From: Macrosoma leucophasiata
Lineage: Eukaryota; Arthropoda; Insecta; Lepidoptera; Hedylidae
Direction: 5' to 3'
Assembly: GCA_036365455.1 (NCBI GenBank)
Contig: JAWQUS010000016.1
Location: forward strand, 18,871,001-18,935,000
DNA: 64,000 bases
The position numbers and the translations under genes were made by a program. The notes beneath the pieces were generated by a model that saw only the letters and a list, made by a program, of their open reading frames with translations, was not told the DNA's origin and did not search any database. Within the stretch, counting starts at the first letter, position 1; every line of letters starts with the position of its first letter. Positions 31,415 to 42,462 of the stretch are shown here, one piece after another.

Positions 31415-34000
31415 GCACACAGCGGACACCCCCCCCACATTTACTGTGGACATGTGCAACATCAGGGGTTTACATACCAACCTAAACGCCGTTCATCATC
31501 ACCTTGAAATGGCTAAGCCAGCCCTACTCTTTCTGACGGAGACACAAATATCCTCTCCTCTTGACACTGCGTACCTTTCTTACCCCGGCAATACTCTGGA
31601 GAACACTTTCATTCGCCGCGCCGGGGTATGTCTGTATGTCCGAGAGGATGTCTGTTGTCGCCGTCTTGACCATTTTGAAGACAAGGACCTGTCGCTATTG
31701 TGGGCGCGCGTGGATTACGGTGGTTCTACCATAATATACGCGTGCGTGTACAGGTCCTATAGCGGAGACGGGGAGACAGCTCGCTTGTTCGAGCACATCC
31801 AACATCCTGGTCGACACGGTGCTTCCGCAGTATCCTTCTGCAGAGTTGGTGATTCTTGGTGACTTTAACGCACACCATACGGAGAGGTTGAGCTCCCAAA
31901 TCACTGACTTCGCTGGCAGGACTGCATATGACTTTGCGCTGGCTAATGGGCTCACACAAGTCGTATTCGGTTTCACCCGGATAGCAGATGTCGAGGGTCA
32001 TACCGCCTCTTTGCTGGATCTTCACTGCCTGGTACGCACGAAAACCCTCTTGTCGGTTCGGCCGCCTCTGCAGCCCTCTTCCACCCGGTAATTGTGGCAT
32101 TTCAGGTCAGCAGATTGGGATGTACTGAGGGAGTTCCTATCGTCCTACCCATGGAAGCAGCTTTGTTTCTCGTCGGAAGATCCGAGCACGTGCGCTGAAT
32201 CTGTAACCGATGTGATACACCAGGGTATGGAATGTTTCATCCCGCACTCTGTGGTATCCATTGGCGGTCGGTATCAGCCCTGGTTCGATAAGTCTTGTGC
32301 TGAGGCTTCTAACCATAAGCAGGAGACCTACACAACCTGGACTGTGGCTCACGCTTGCAAGGATCCCAATGCTTCCGACTTGAAGAGAGTACTCAACGCT
32401 GCCTCCAGGTCCACGAAGCTGCGGATAGCCAAAGCAAAGTCCAAGCATGTCGGTAGAGTTGGCAGGAAACTAATGAGGCATCCTCCCGGGAGCCGTGCCT
32501 ATTGGTCTCTTGCCAAAGCTATCGGAGGAAACTTTTGTCGGTCATCCTTCCCACCACTGCGAAAACTTGATGATAGCCTGGCCCACACGGCAAAAGAGAA
32601 AGCCGATCTCCTGGGCAGCCTCTTTGCCTCAAACTCGACTCTTGATGACATGGGTGTCACAGCGCCTACCATCCCGCGCTGTGAAAGCTCGATGCCTGAC
32701 GTCAAATTCACTCAGAAGAACGTCAGGCGAGCGCTTTTATCCCTTGACATCAACAAAATCGAGTGGTCCGGACTCCGTCCCTGCAGTGGTGCTGAAGATG
32801 TGCGCTCCCGAGCTTACCCCCGTTCTGACGCGCCTGTTCTCGCTTTCCTACGACCATGAAAAGGTACCGTCTGCGTGGAAGACAGCCCTCGTACACCCGA
32901 TACCCAAAAAAGGGGATCGCAGTGACCCGGCCAATCACAGGCCCATAGCAATATTACTATTATTATTATAATCTCCCACGCTTTTCCTTCTGCATGTCAA
33001 TGAAATGTTGGAGCTAAACCCCAATTTTCATTGCTATGCGGATGACAGTACGGGAGATGCACACTACACTAGCCGTGCAAATGCTTCTCGGACGCTTATC
33101 GGGGAAAGCAGGACTAGACTTGTGTCTGAAGTCGAGCACTCTCTGGAGCGGGTCTCAGATTGGGGTCAACTCAACTTAGTGTAGTTCAACCCCTCGAAGA
33201 CACAAGTCTGCGCGTTCACCGCTAAAAAAACCCTATTCATTGTAGCACCACAGTTCCAGGGCACTCCGCTCGTCGTTGGTAAGAGTATCGGTATCCTGGG
33301 CGTTGACATATCGAACGAAGTGCAATTCGGGAGTCACATTGAGTGTAAGACCAAATTTGTTGGCATCCAAAAAGCTAGGGGTGCTTAACAAAGCGAGGCA
33401 GTATTTCACATCGGGGCAGCTATTACAGCTTTATAAGGCCCAAGTGCGGCCCCATCTGGAATACTGCTCTCATTTGTGGCGGGAGCCCCCAAATGCCAAC
33501 TTGGTCCACTTGACTCCCTACAAAGACGCGACATTCGTATTGTTAACGACCCAGGACTTACTGACAGGCTCGAACATCTGAGCCTGCGCAGAGACGTTGG
33601 AAGTCTTTGCGTTTTATACCGTCTCTACAACGGCGAGTGCTCTGTTGAACTGTTCGATATGGTGCCACCGTCTCTTTACCTACACCGTACTACCCGCTGA
33701 AGAGAGGAGTTCCACCCTCACCGACTGGACACCTGGCAATGTTAAACGGTACGGTTCTCACGTTCGTTTTTGCCCAGAACGTGTAAATTGTGGAATGAGC
33801 TTCCCTCGGAGGTGTTCCCTCGGTGCTACAATATGGGGTTCTTCAAAAATGGCGTCAAAAGAGTCCTTCAGGGCTGGCAGCACGTTGGCGACGCCCCTGG
33901 TGTTGCAAATGTTCATAGGCGACGGTGACTACTTTCCATCAGGTGGCCCGTATGCTTGTCTGTCAATACTTTGACATAAAAAAAAAATAAAATAAAAAAA
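31415..34000 (+). mobile_element. Jockey-type LINE, broken
   Basis: 5'-truncated at the endonuclease domain (VDMCNIRGLHTNLNA, LFLTETQISS, LGDFNAHHTERL), then the linker (FRSADWDVLREF) and the RT N-terminal part (SSGPDSVPAVVLKMCAPE, NHRPIAI). About 110 residues of RT palm are missing at ~32955-32972, replaced by an ATT-rich joint. The frame resumes at SPTLFLLHVNEML with CYADDSTGD and the C-terminal domain (PHLEYCSHLW, RRDVGSLCVLYRLYNGECS). Frameshifts near 31810 and 32770, TAA at 32089-32091 and TAG near 33183 mark it as dead. The 3' UTR has CATCAGGTGGCCCGTATGCT and poly-A. It starts next to an older LINE remnant. Confidence 0.9.
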
Positions 34001-34209
34001 TGTATACCAGCATTTGAAAAAAGAAAACGCCTGTTAAACCCAATCTGCGTACGGTACAGTATTGGAGACAGCGGTGGAGGCGGGGGACGCGCGACACGGG
34101 CCTAATTAACGCTCTCAATTAACTGGCACGCGGCGGATCTTCGCATACGGCCTCGTCAGGCTCTTATTGTTATAGTTTTTTTTAAGGTATAAAGTGACAA
34201 ACATACATA

Positions 34210-34335
34210 CAGTTTTATTGATGGTCGCCACTTTCCTTAGGTGGCCCGTCAGTTTGTCTGTCAATCTTATTAATGATGGTGGCCACTTTCGTTCAGGTGG
34301 CCCGTCAGTTTGTCTGTCAATCTTAAGACATAAAA
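34210..34335 (+). mobile_element. Two tandem Jockey-type LINE 3' tails
   Basis: GGTGGCCCGTCAGTTTGTCT occurs twice (from 34241 and 34297), each like the 3' end of the LINE at 33.9 kb; the second is followed by ACATAAAAAA. Confidence 0.7.
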
Positions 34336-34961
34336 AACATAATTAGATATCAGGTATATAAAAAAAAATATTAAAAAACATACCTACATACAGTCGAACA
34401 AAGAATCTCCTCTTTTTTTGAAGGCAGCTAAAAATACATAAAACGAAAAAAATATTCATAAAGCAGACAGTGAAACTGGAATGATGCACGTTGATGTCTT
34501 TTATCATCATACAAAAATCATGCCCGTCCCTTTTGTATGACAAAAGATATCAACGCGCATAATTTCGGTGACGTTGTCGGCTTTGTTAATTAATTTTAGT
34601 ACAGCCATTTATTTAATACCTACACAAAGATTCCATTTCAATATTATTAAATAAAAAGTGACTTATGTTCTTTCACGTTAAAAAGGCCGATGTGATTTTG
34701 TTTTATTAACTTTTTAATTATTCATTTGATGTCATCGGGATGTTCTTTTAAAGACGGATTTTTTTATTATTTTTTATTATTCGTTACTCAAAATAAAAAT
34801 TACATTTTAGGTACCTCAAGCCGACAGTAAAATTGGAATGATGCGCGTTGATGTCTTTTATCATCATACAATACGGGTATCATTTATTTTCATGGTCGGC
34901 TTTATAAATCTTTAAGCAAATGAGACTTTGAAAAATGTCCCAACGCTATCTAATCCCTTCT
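34336..34961. other. AT-rich, contains a direct repeat
   Basis: GTTGATGTCTTTTATCATCA with ~25 bp more occurs at 34468-34512 and 34826-34870. No gene. Confidence 0.5.
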
Positions 34962-35434
34962 TCCCTACTTAATAATATAAATGCGGAAGTAACTCTGTCT
35001 GTCTGTCTGTCTGTCTGTTACCTTTTCAAGACCAAACGACTGAACGGATTTTAATGAAATTTGGTACAGAGATGGTACTTTACTGGTGGTAGAGCTCCAG
35101 TGGAGGAGCTCGCGGGCGTAGGCACCACCGCATTACCTAAGATACTTGCCGCTTAATGGTAGTGTTCAGCACTATCGTGTTCCGGTCAGGTAGTAATGTA
35201 CTACGGACCTGACGAATTTCCGGCACCGAGGCATAACACCTAAGGCCTCAGGAGTGGTAACGCATCCGCATTTTGACCTTGGTCTTCGTGTGTGTCTATA
35301 GGCTGCAGTCATCACTTAACATCAATGTGAACTGCATGCTTGTTTGCCACAGAGCTGACTTTGAGAAAGAACATAGACTACTTATATTTCATAAAACGAC
35401 ATCCACGCGGGCGAAACTGCGGGAAACAGCTAGC
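34962..35434 (-). mobile_element. R-type retroposon split by family B
   Basis: Part 1, TCCCTACTTAATAATATAAA with (CTGT)n to GGTACAGAGAT (35074); part 2, AGAGCTGACTTTGAGAAAGA to ACAGCTAGC. The undisturbed equivalent is at 45478-45682 in the other orientation. Confidence 0.9.
35082..35350 (+). mobile_element. Family B nested in an R-type element
   Basis: ACTGGTGGTAGAGCTCCAG to TTGTTTGCCAC; the tail is lost at the junction. Confidence 0.9.
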
Positions 35435-35538
35435 AAATCCATAAATGAGGGAAGAAAGTTGATAAAACAAAATCACATCGTTTCGGTCTTTTAAACGTGA
35501 AAGCGGAACATACCTACTAATATTACACACTTTCGTAA

Positions 35539-35842
35539 AACGTTACTTCACGCCTGTAATCCCCGAAAGGGTAGGCAGAGGTAAATGCATGCATTCGAGC
35601 ATACATGCACACAGCCACGACTCGCCGGTTACGTTTTGGTCCATGTAACAGGTGGCGAGCCTGTTGCCATCACCGGGCACATTATCAAACTCCGAGGTAC
35701 TGGGAAACTGCCAGAAAATGGAAAATTTTCAATAGAACCAGAGGTAAAGGATTTTAAACCGTTATCTCTGATAGTCCCCAACCCGGGAATGGAACCCAGG
35801 ATCCCCAGCGTAGAAGTAGTGGCCTGCTACCACTAGGCTATA
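35539..35842 (-). mobile_element. Family A SINE
   Basis: Tail CGTTACTTCACGCCTGTAAT, body, and B box in complement (CCGGGAATGGAACCCAGGAT). The head's A-box region ends at GCTACCACTAGGCTA. Confidence 0.9.
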
Positions 35843-35954
35843 GAATTAGTAGAGAGAGTTCGTATTTATTAATATTAATTAATAAGGGATCTTTGTGTGA
35901 AAATAAGATAAACATTAAATAGGAAAATAATCATGGAAAAGGGTTAGTATCAAA

Positions 35955-36362
35955 ATGAACCTTAACTCTTTGCGCAAGATCTGCGGTGTATCACTCTCCG
36001 ATAGCGTTCGTAATGAAGATGTAAGAAAGAGGCTTTGTGTGAATGATAGTATCGGTGTAAAAATGAAAAAAGGCATGCTCCGATGGTTCGGGCATATAGA
36101 AAGAATGTCGAATGAGCGAATGACTAAACAGATAAGTATACAATGCGAATGTGGATGGTTACAGAGGCCCAGGAAGACCAAGACTGACCTACCATGACCA
36201 AATAGGTCGAGTTCTATTTAATGGTGGGGTCAAAAGTCTTAGGAATCGGCGTGCATGTATGAAGAGAATGATGAAGGTAGACGAGGCACGAGAGGTTTTT
36301 CAGGACCGGGATATCTGGCGCTCTACACTCTCTGCCTACCCCGTTAGGGACCTGGCGTGATG
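35955..36362 (+). pseudogene. LINE polymerase C-terminal remnant
   Basis: Reads LRKICGVSLSDSVRNEDVRK, LRWFGHIERMSNERMTK, then after a frameshift near 36160 GPGRPRLTYHDQIGRV, LRNRRACMKRMMKVDEA and FQDRDIWRSTLSAYP. The C-terminal region of an RTE-like LINE, no catalytic core. The end CTCTGCCTACCCCGTTAGGG is close to the family A tail. Confidence 0.85.
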
Positions 36363-36599
36363 ATAACCTTAACAGTCAAACCATCGACAATATAACAAGA
36401 TAAAAGTAGCGGAAACAGCTGTACCTTCATCCAAAGATAACAGAGCATCGGCTCAAGCACAGACTTTATAAGAAATACACCAACAGTACCTACGCACGGC
36501 CGCTAAGCGTTCCTTTCACCCAACGAATGGTCGGGTGTGACGCTTTGCTTAGATGGAAATTAATGTCACCCGGCCGTCGAATGTATATTTAGTGAGAAT

Positions 36600-36900
36600 C
36601 ATCATCTTCATCAGTAGTGACTGCACTTGGAACTCTGCTAAGTGAATAACATTGATCTTGACGAATAAGTTTTTCTTTTTCTTCATGTATTATCATTGAA
36701 GGAATTGAAAAATTTTATGATTATTATGTTTTAACCAAATCGTTTAAATTTTAATTTTTAATTTACTAATAATATATGATTTTGTTTTTACTATATGTAA
36801 TGGTTATTCGCTCTAGGTAGTTTATGATTTATTGACGTTTTGAAAGTATCTGTAAAGATCTATTCGAAATAAAAATATTTTCTATTTCTATTCTATTTCA
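36600..36900 (+). mobile_element. Family H fragment
   Basis: GTGACTGCACTTGGAACTCT and GCTAAGTGAATAAC, then GTTATTCGCTCTAGGTAG and an AAATAAAAATATTTTC/(TTCTA)n tail. Copies at 40836 and 44924. Retroposon-like by its tail; class not known. Confidence 0.55.
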
Positions 36901-36972
36901 TAATCATTCCACTGCTGGACAAAGTCTTCCCTAAAGACGTCCAGAACATTGTTGACGTCATGAGGAGAGAAA

Positions 36973-37262
36973 CTGGTAGTAGAGCTCCAGCGACGGAGGT
37001 CGCGGGCGTAGGCACCACCACATTACCTAATATACTTGCCACTAAATGATAGTGTTCAGCACTATCATGTTCCGGTCAGGTGGTAATGTACGGCCCTGTA
37101 ATTTCCGGCACAGAGGCATAACACTTTAGGCCTCAGGAGTGGTAACGCATCTGAATTTTGACCTTGTTCTTTGTGTTAGTGTCTAAAGGCTGCAGTCATC
37201 ACTTAACATCAATGTGAACTGTATGCTTGTTTGCCACTTCCATTATATATAGGTATAAAAAA
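36973..37262 (+). mobile_element. Family B, full length
   Basis: ACTGGTAGTAGAGCTCCAG to CACTTCCATTATATATAGG. Confidence 0.9.
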
Positions 37263-37917
37263 CCTGATAAGTGCGAGTTCAACTCGCGTGGTGAGGGTTC
37301 CGTAATTTAAATAAATATTTTCCAAAATATTACAGATTTAAAATGCAGGGACATAGCGGTTACGGTGGTACCGGCAGGGGGGGTTATATTATTAAGAATT
37401 TTCGATTTAATTTGAATACTCAAACTTCTTATAGGTTTTCCAGTAATCTACAGGCAAAGAACTATTTTTCACATTTTTTTCAAAATTTTAAGTTCAGTAG
37501 TTTCGGAGATAGGGGGGGGGGGGGGGGCGAATGGTCAATTTTCGTCGTTTTTCTTAAATAACTTCAAATTTGTTTATACAAAAATTATAAAAAAAATACA
37601 TCTGAGATGCAGACAACAACCTCTTTCATTTGATATGTGACACGACACAGTTTAGGATTTATTTTAAAATTTCTGATTTACCCCCCGAAAGTGGCCCCCC
37701 TGTTAAAAATTTATTATTTTACTTGACGTGTTCATCTTTGGGTCACCAATTTACATATATTCATCAAATTTCAACTCAATCGGTCAAGTAGTTTCGGAGC
37801 AAATTGGCTGTGACAGACGGACAGACAGATAGACAGACGCACGAGTGATCCTATAAGGATCTAAATTCTATAAATCGTATAAATTCCTTTTTTCCTTTTA
37901 AGGTACGGAACCCTAAA
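37262..37917 (+). mobile_element. Family D element, complete
   Basis: AACCTGATAAGTGCGAGTTC at the left, (ACAG)n near 37815, and AAGGTACGGAACCCTAAAAA at the right. Holds a run of 16 G (37512-37527). Very similar to 60068-60580. Confidence 0.8.
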
Positions 37918-38250
37918 AAATATGCCATGATCACCACACTTGGCAGGCGGATAGGCGGATAGGCGGATAGGCCCACAAAAAGACCAAGGTCAAAATACAG
38001 ATGCATTGCCACTTCTGAGGCCTAAGGTATTATGCCTGTGCCGCAAATTACAGGGCCGTAAATAATGTTAATTAGCATATTTTAAAGTGGGATGAGCAGC
38101 ATCGTCCCGCGATGAATCTACCGCCCCTGCAATTGCCAATCCGCTTGCCAAGCGTGGCGGTTATGGCTTATTCTCCTTTAACGACCCTAAACACAGCACT
38201 GTTGTGGGCGTCTTTGGGAAGACTGTGTCCAGCAGTAGACGATTTTTGTC
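37918..38250. other. Repeat debris
   Basis: Family B fragment in complement at 37971-38066, tandem GGCGGATA units at 37948-37969, and a CCAATCCGCTTGCCAAGCGTG phrase at 38139 related to the CACTGCTGGACA repeat. Confidence 0.6.
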
Positions 38251-38430
38251 AAAAGTGATGACAAAAAATAATGTGTGCAATTCACACGTGCTAGAAGTGA
38301 AACCTTCAAAAATGTTCATAAGAGACACTGTATAATGCTTCCTTTCTCATTTTTACCCACGTTTCTGTCTCTTTTTACTGACGCTTTTTTGTTTCATCGA
38401 CTTTTGAATCACAACAATGGTAAAAGGCTA

Positions 38431-38617
38431 TTACACGACACGGTATTCAGGGTCCGGCAGAAAGGGTGCACTACACTATCCGGTCGACAGCGCCCTAACT
38501 CAATCACAGTACAAATATACAGGCCGCTCTGGTCGTCCTAATTAGGGCCCTAACTCCCTAAATGTTGTTACACTACCCTGACCCTTGCTATCGTACCCTG
38601 AATACCGTGCCGTATAA
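38431..38617. mobile_element. MITE with TTACACGACACGG termini
   Basis: Inverted termini TTA(C/T)ACG(A/G)CACGGTATTC flanked by TA (38429-38430, 38618-38619). A longer relative is at 55423-55883. Confidence 0.8.
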
Positions 38618-38895
38618 TAAGTCCTTTAAAGAAGTTTTGACTTCAAAACGGTCGAAGCTTTGTCTGTTGTTGTTCTCATTCTTATAATATCTTTGGAGTC
38701 AAGTTTAATTTCACCAGATAAAGCGTGTACATAACACAGGCGATATCTTTACGCGTACAACACGTCATATAAATCCATCGATCCGGTTTGTTATCCACAC
38801 CCAGCCAGTGAATTAGTACTTCAGTGCGAGTATATACGGCATCTAATCAGAAATGGGAAGATAATGTTTTTAATTTGTCTTGAAATTAAATATTA

Positions 38896-39320
38896 GCTGG
38901 TGGCGGAGTTCCAGTGAAGGCACTCGAGGGCGTAGGCACTATCGCATTACCGCTATCTGCCACCGAATAGTAGCAGATAGCGTGCTCCGCTTAGATGGTA
39001 ATGTCTGGCTCCGTATCCAATACTAGCGGACCGCCCCGGCTTCGCGCGGGTGAAATGTTAACTTCGTCTTAGCGTGATATTATAGCCTAAGTCTAAAGCC
39101 TACCTCGATAAATGGACTATCTAACACTGAAAGAATTTTTCAAATCGGACCATTAGTTCCTGAGATTAGCGCGTTCAAACAAACAAACTCTTCAGCTTTA
39201 TAATATTAGTGTAGATATATCTTAAAGACAACAATTAAAGTCTCAGGGGTGGTAACACATCTGCGCTTTTTCCTCTGGTTTTTGTGTAGATCTCTATAGG
39301 CTGCAGTGATTACACTTGCA
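38896..39320 (+). mobile_element. Old family B copy split by an R-type element
   Basis: Degenerate GCTGGTGGCGGAGTTCCAG to GGCTCCGTATCC, then resumes TCTCAGGGGTGGTAACACAT to GGCTGCAGTGATTAC. Confidence 0.75.
39022..39216 (+). mobile_element. R-type retroposon nested in family B
   Basis: ACTAGCGGACCGCCCCGGCT to TTTATAATATTAGTGTAGAT, compact and nearly full length. Confidence 0.8.
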
Positions 39321-39449
39321 GGTACAATTTTGTATTAGTCGTTTGAGATCATTTCATAATTTCCGACTTTCGAATGGTGATATCTCAAAAACTATTAGTT
39401 CGTTATAGACTAGTGGTTCCAATTACGATATTTACTAACATTTTCTATA

Positions 39450-39683
39450 TAGGTCGCGCCAGGTAAAAAGAACGCCGGCGGTCAAGCTGCGCAGTAGACG
39501 ATTTATCGATCTATTTGGTATGAGGTGCGGCGTTTTCAATCTGCCTACCAATACACGAAACCGCAAGCGAAAGCTAGATCAAAAATAAACCAATAGGGCT
39601 AGTACTTTCGTGCGCGAGTGTACCGATGCGCGAACACATCCCTTCTACTTTCTTCCAGCGTTCTTTTTACGTGGCGCGACCTA
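39450..39683. mobile_element. MITE with TAGGTCGCGCCA termini, copy 2
   Basis: Flanked by TA. From TTTTCAATCTGCC to the right end it is almost identical to 22727-22973, so both are young. The left interior differs. Confidence 0.85.
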
Positions 39684-39756
39684 TACTTTATGAAATCACA
39701 ATAAAAAAATATTATTCAAATAGGTATACTCAATTGTGTAAACAAATACAATTATT

Positions 39757-40260
39757 TGACGACCCGGTTAGTCTAGCGGTGTGAGATGACCGTTTGATTC
39801 GAAGGGTCGCGGGTTCGATCCCCGCACCGGGACAAATATTTGTATCGCCTACAGATATTATTATTTTTTATTTTTTTTTATGTAATAAAAGTGGCAAACA
39901 AGCGTGCAGTTCACATTGATGTTAAGTGATGACTGCAGCCTATAGACACCCACACAATGACCAGACGTCAAAATGCAGATGCGCTGTCACTCCTGAGGCA
40001 TTAGGTGTTATGCCTGTGTGCCGGAAATTACAGAGCCGTACATTACCACCTGACCGGAACACGATAGTGCTGAACACTACCATTTAGCGGCAAGTATATA
40101 GGTAATGCGGTGGTGCCTACGCCCTCGAGCTCCGTCACTGGAGCTCTACCACCAGTAAAAAAGTGTTTCGGGTCTGGGTGTTTGTGTATGTGTTATATGT
40201 GTACAACGGCACCCACGACACAGGTTTAAACCTACTGTGGGGCTGTGAGTGTGAGCGTAT
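39757..40260 (+). mobile_element. Family C SINE split by family B
   Basis: tRNA-like head 39761-39833 (CCCGGT/ACCGGG acceptor, TAGTCTAGCGG A box, GGGTTCGATCCCC T arm), body start ACAAATATTTGTATCGCC, then after family B the rest of the body (GTGTTTCGGGTCTGGGTG to GTGAGCGTAT). The uninterrupted body is seen at 46274. Confidence 0.85.
39864..40156 (-). mobile_element. Family B nested in family C
   Basis: Complement ACTGGTGGTAGAGCTCCAG to an A/T-rich tail; full length. Confidence 0.95.
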
Positions 40261-40542
40261 TTATTAATATTTCCGGGTGAAGTAGGTATACTAGAGACGA
40301 CGAATTTCAGAAATCACTGGCATAATATGAATACTGGCAGAATACACCACAGTCCAAGTGGTGGGTTCGCATCAACAAATCTACAGTTAAGGACACGACA
40401 GTAAGTCACACCACAATGTCATTCAGGGTACACCAAAACGACATAATTTCAAATTATTGTGACATTGGGTAACTAGGGTTTGCAGATAAAATGTTTTATA
40501 TGATTAATATTATTTGATTTTGGTATTAATACTGTATTAGCA

Positions 40543-40835
40543 AGCGCGCATGGCCCCGCGGCTAGTGTACGGGCGATACGGGCGCGGTCGGGTGTGTGAT
40601 GGGTCACCGATAGTGGCAAATTAAAATGCGCGTTTCCGTGCTTCGGAGGGCACGTTAAGCCGTCGGTCCCGGTTGCTATCGATAGATAGTAGTCGTTAAA
40701 GCTTGTTGGAGGCCTTATGGGCGGTTTGAGAACATCCGACAGCGGGTTGGCCACTAACCCGTATCTCCACCAACGCGCATTGGAGCAGCGTGATGGAATA
40801 AGTTCCAGGCCTCCACCCTCGGGTGCTGGTGGTGG
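40543..40835 (+). mobile_element. Family G retroposon, tail missing
   Basis: GCGCGCATGGCCCCGCGGCT start, GTCGGTCCCGGTTGCTATCG, then GTTCCAGGCCTCCACC; ends before the ATT tail. Confidence 0.85.
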
Positions 40836-41584
40836 GGACTGGTTTGTTCTGGTCTGCCGGTGCTACATTCCATCATAGTATATAGTTGTTGATTTATACT
40901 TTTTTATGTTATAGTTAAAGTGGCAAACAAGCATGCAGCTCACATCGTTGTTAAATGATGACTGCAGCCTATAGACACCCACACAAAGACCAAGGTCAAA
41001 ATGCAGATGCGTTACCACTCCTGAGGCCTAAGGTGTTATGCCCCTGTGCCGAAAATTACAGGGCCGTACATTACCACCCGACCGGAACACGATAGTGCTG
41101 AACACTACCATTTAGCGGCAAGTATATTAGGTAATGCGGTGGTGCCTACGCCCGCGAGCTCCGTCACTGGAGCTCTACCACCAGTAAAAAATCACCAGTA
41201 CCACCAGTACTTATAATAATATAGGTATATGCTATGGACATTACCTACATATTAGATTTGAATGACTGTCTGCATTAGACATAAGTTTAAGTTTATTAAA
41301 AGAGTACCTACCTGCTGAGTTTGTTGGGTAGCGGAGTTCTTCTCAGTTGTGACTGCACTTAGAACTCTGCTAAGTGAATAACTTAGATTTTGATTTTAAC
41401 GAATAAATTATTGTTTTTCTTCTTATCTAGTTTTTGAAAGGAAAGAAATTGATATTTTTAACGATAGGTATTTTAACTGTAAGTTTATCTCTATTTTAAT
41501 TCACCTTATGTCTGTGTTACTTTATGTACCTAATAGTTATTCACTCTAGGTAATTTTTATTGATCTTTAACGTATTTTAGTTAT
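40836..41584 (+). mobile_element. Family H element split by family B
   Basis: GGTGGGGACTGGTTTGTTCT at the left; after the insertion, GCGGAGTTCTTCTCAGTTGT and GTTATTCACTCTAGGTAA. Matches 44924-45260 without the insertion. Confidence 0.6.
40901..41186 (-). mobile_element. Family B nested in family H
   Basis: Full-length complement copy with tail next to 40901. Confidence 0.95.
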
Positions 41585-41912
41585 TTTTTTTTATAATTAT
41601 GGCATTGTTATTACGCATACTGCCAGTGTCAAGTAAAACAATATTTCGTATTCGTAATAAGCAGCGTAAAAGTCAGAGTCAGTCAATTTATCAGTCCGTC
41701 AGTCAGTCACAGTCAGTAATTCGAGTAAAGCGATGACTACTTTACCAGAACATTTTTACCAGAACACAGAAAATACGTGTTTTCGCACTATTATTCTATT
41801 TCACTTTACACGGGCACTGTTATAAATAAGCCTCAATCAAAATGCCACCAACTTTATTTAATATAACTCAAAAATACACCACACGCCTCTTTCAAGGATC
41901 CCGCCAAAACCC
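41585..41912 (+). mobile_element. Family I element
   Basis: ATGGCATTGTTATTACGCAT, CAGTGTCAAGTAAAACAATA, TCGAGTAAAGCGATGACTAC and TCCCGCCAAAACC. Class not recognised; no terminal repeats. Confidence 0.7.
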
Positions 41913-42184
41913 CTTGTGAAATCTTACTCGAAATAAAAAATATTTTCTTTAATATTGTGTTCCATAAATCCGCAATCGATGACAACCCTAGTTATCTAAT
42001 GTCACGATTAATTTAAAATTATGTCGTTTAGGTGTACTCTGAATAAGATTGTGTCGTGATTTACGACCGTGTCCTTAACTGTAGATTTGTTGATGCCAAC
42101 AGATTACTTGGACAACGGTGGATACACGAGTTATATTATAAGTTCTGGAATCAGAGGGAATTTGAGAATTGGGAGCTCCAGTAA

Positions 42185-42460
42185 CTGGTGGTAGAGGTCC
42201 AGTTAACTGGTGGTAAAGTTACAGTGACGGAGCTCGCGGGCGTAGGCACCACCGCATTACCTAATATACTTCCCGCTAGATGGTAGTGTTCGGCAATATC
42301 GTGTTCCGGTCAGGTGGTAATGTATGGCCCTGTAATTTCCGGAACAGAGGCATAACACTTTAGGCCTCAGGAGTGGTAACGCATCTGCATTTTGAGCTTG
42401 GTCTTTATGTGGGTGTCTATAGGCTGCAGTCATCAATTAACATCAATGTGAACTGCATGT
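42185..42460 (+). mobile_element. Family B with duplicated 5' start
   Basis: AACTGGTGGTAGAGGTCCAG is followed by a second AACTGGTGGTAAAGTTACAG; truncated at CTGCATG. Confidence 0.9.
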
Positions 42461-42462
42461 TT

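Larger units (their letters stand above)
40369..42097. repeat. ~115-bp inverted repeats bracketing a 1.5-kb repeat block
   Basis: Left arm 40369-40482 and right arm 41983-42097 match in inverted orientation (CAACAAATCTACAGTTAAGG and ACGACATAATTT blocks). Between them lie families G, H, B and I. It may be a foldback transposon that accumulated insertions. Confidence 0.75.

Noticed and set aside
35955..36197. Host protein with a GHIERM motif
   Set aside because: The motif set (RNRRACMKR, GRPRLTYHDQIG) is that of a LINE polymerase C-terminus, and a frameshift follows.
38275..38541. 88-codon frame
   Set aside because: Its second half is inside a TA-flanked MITE.
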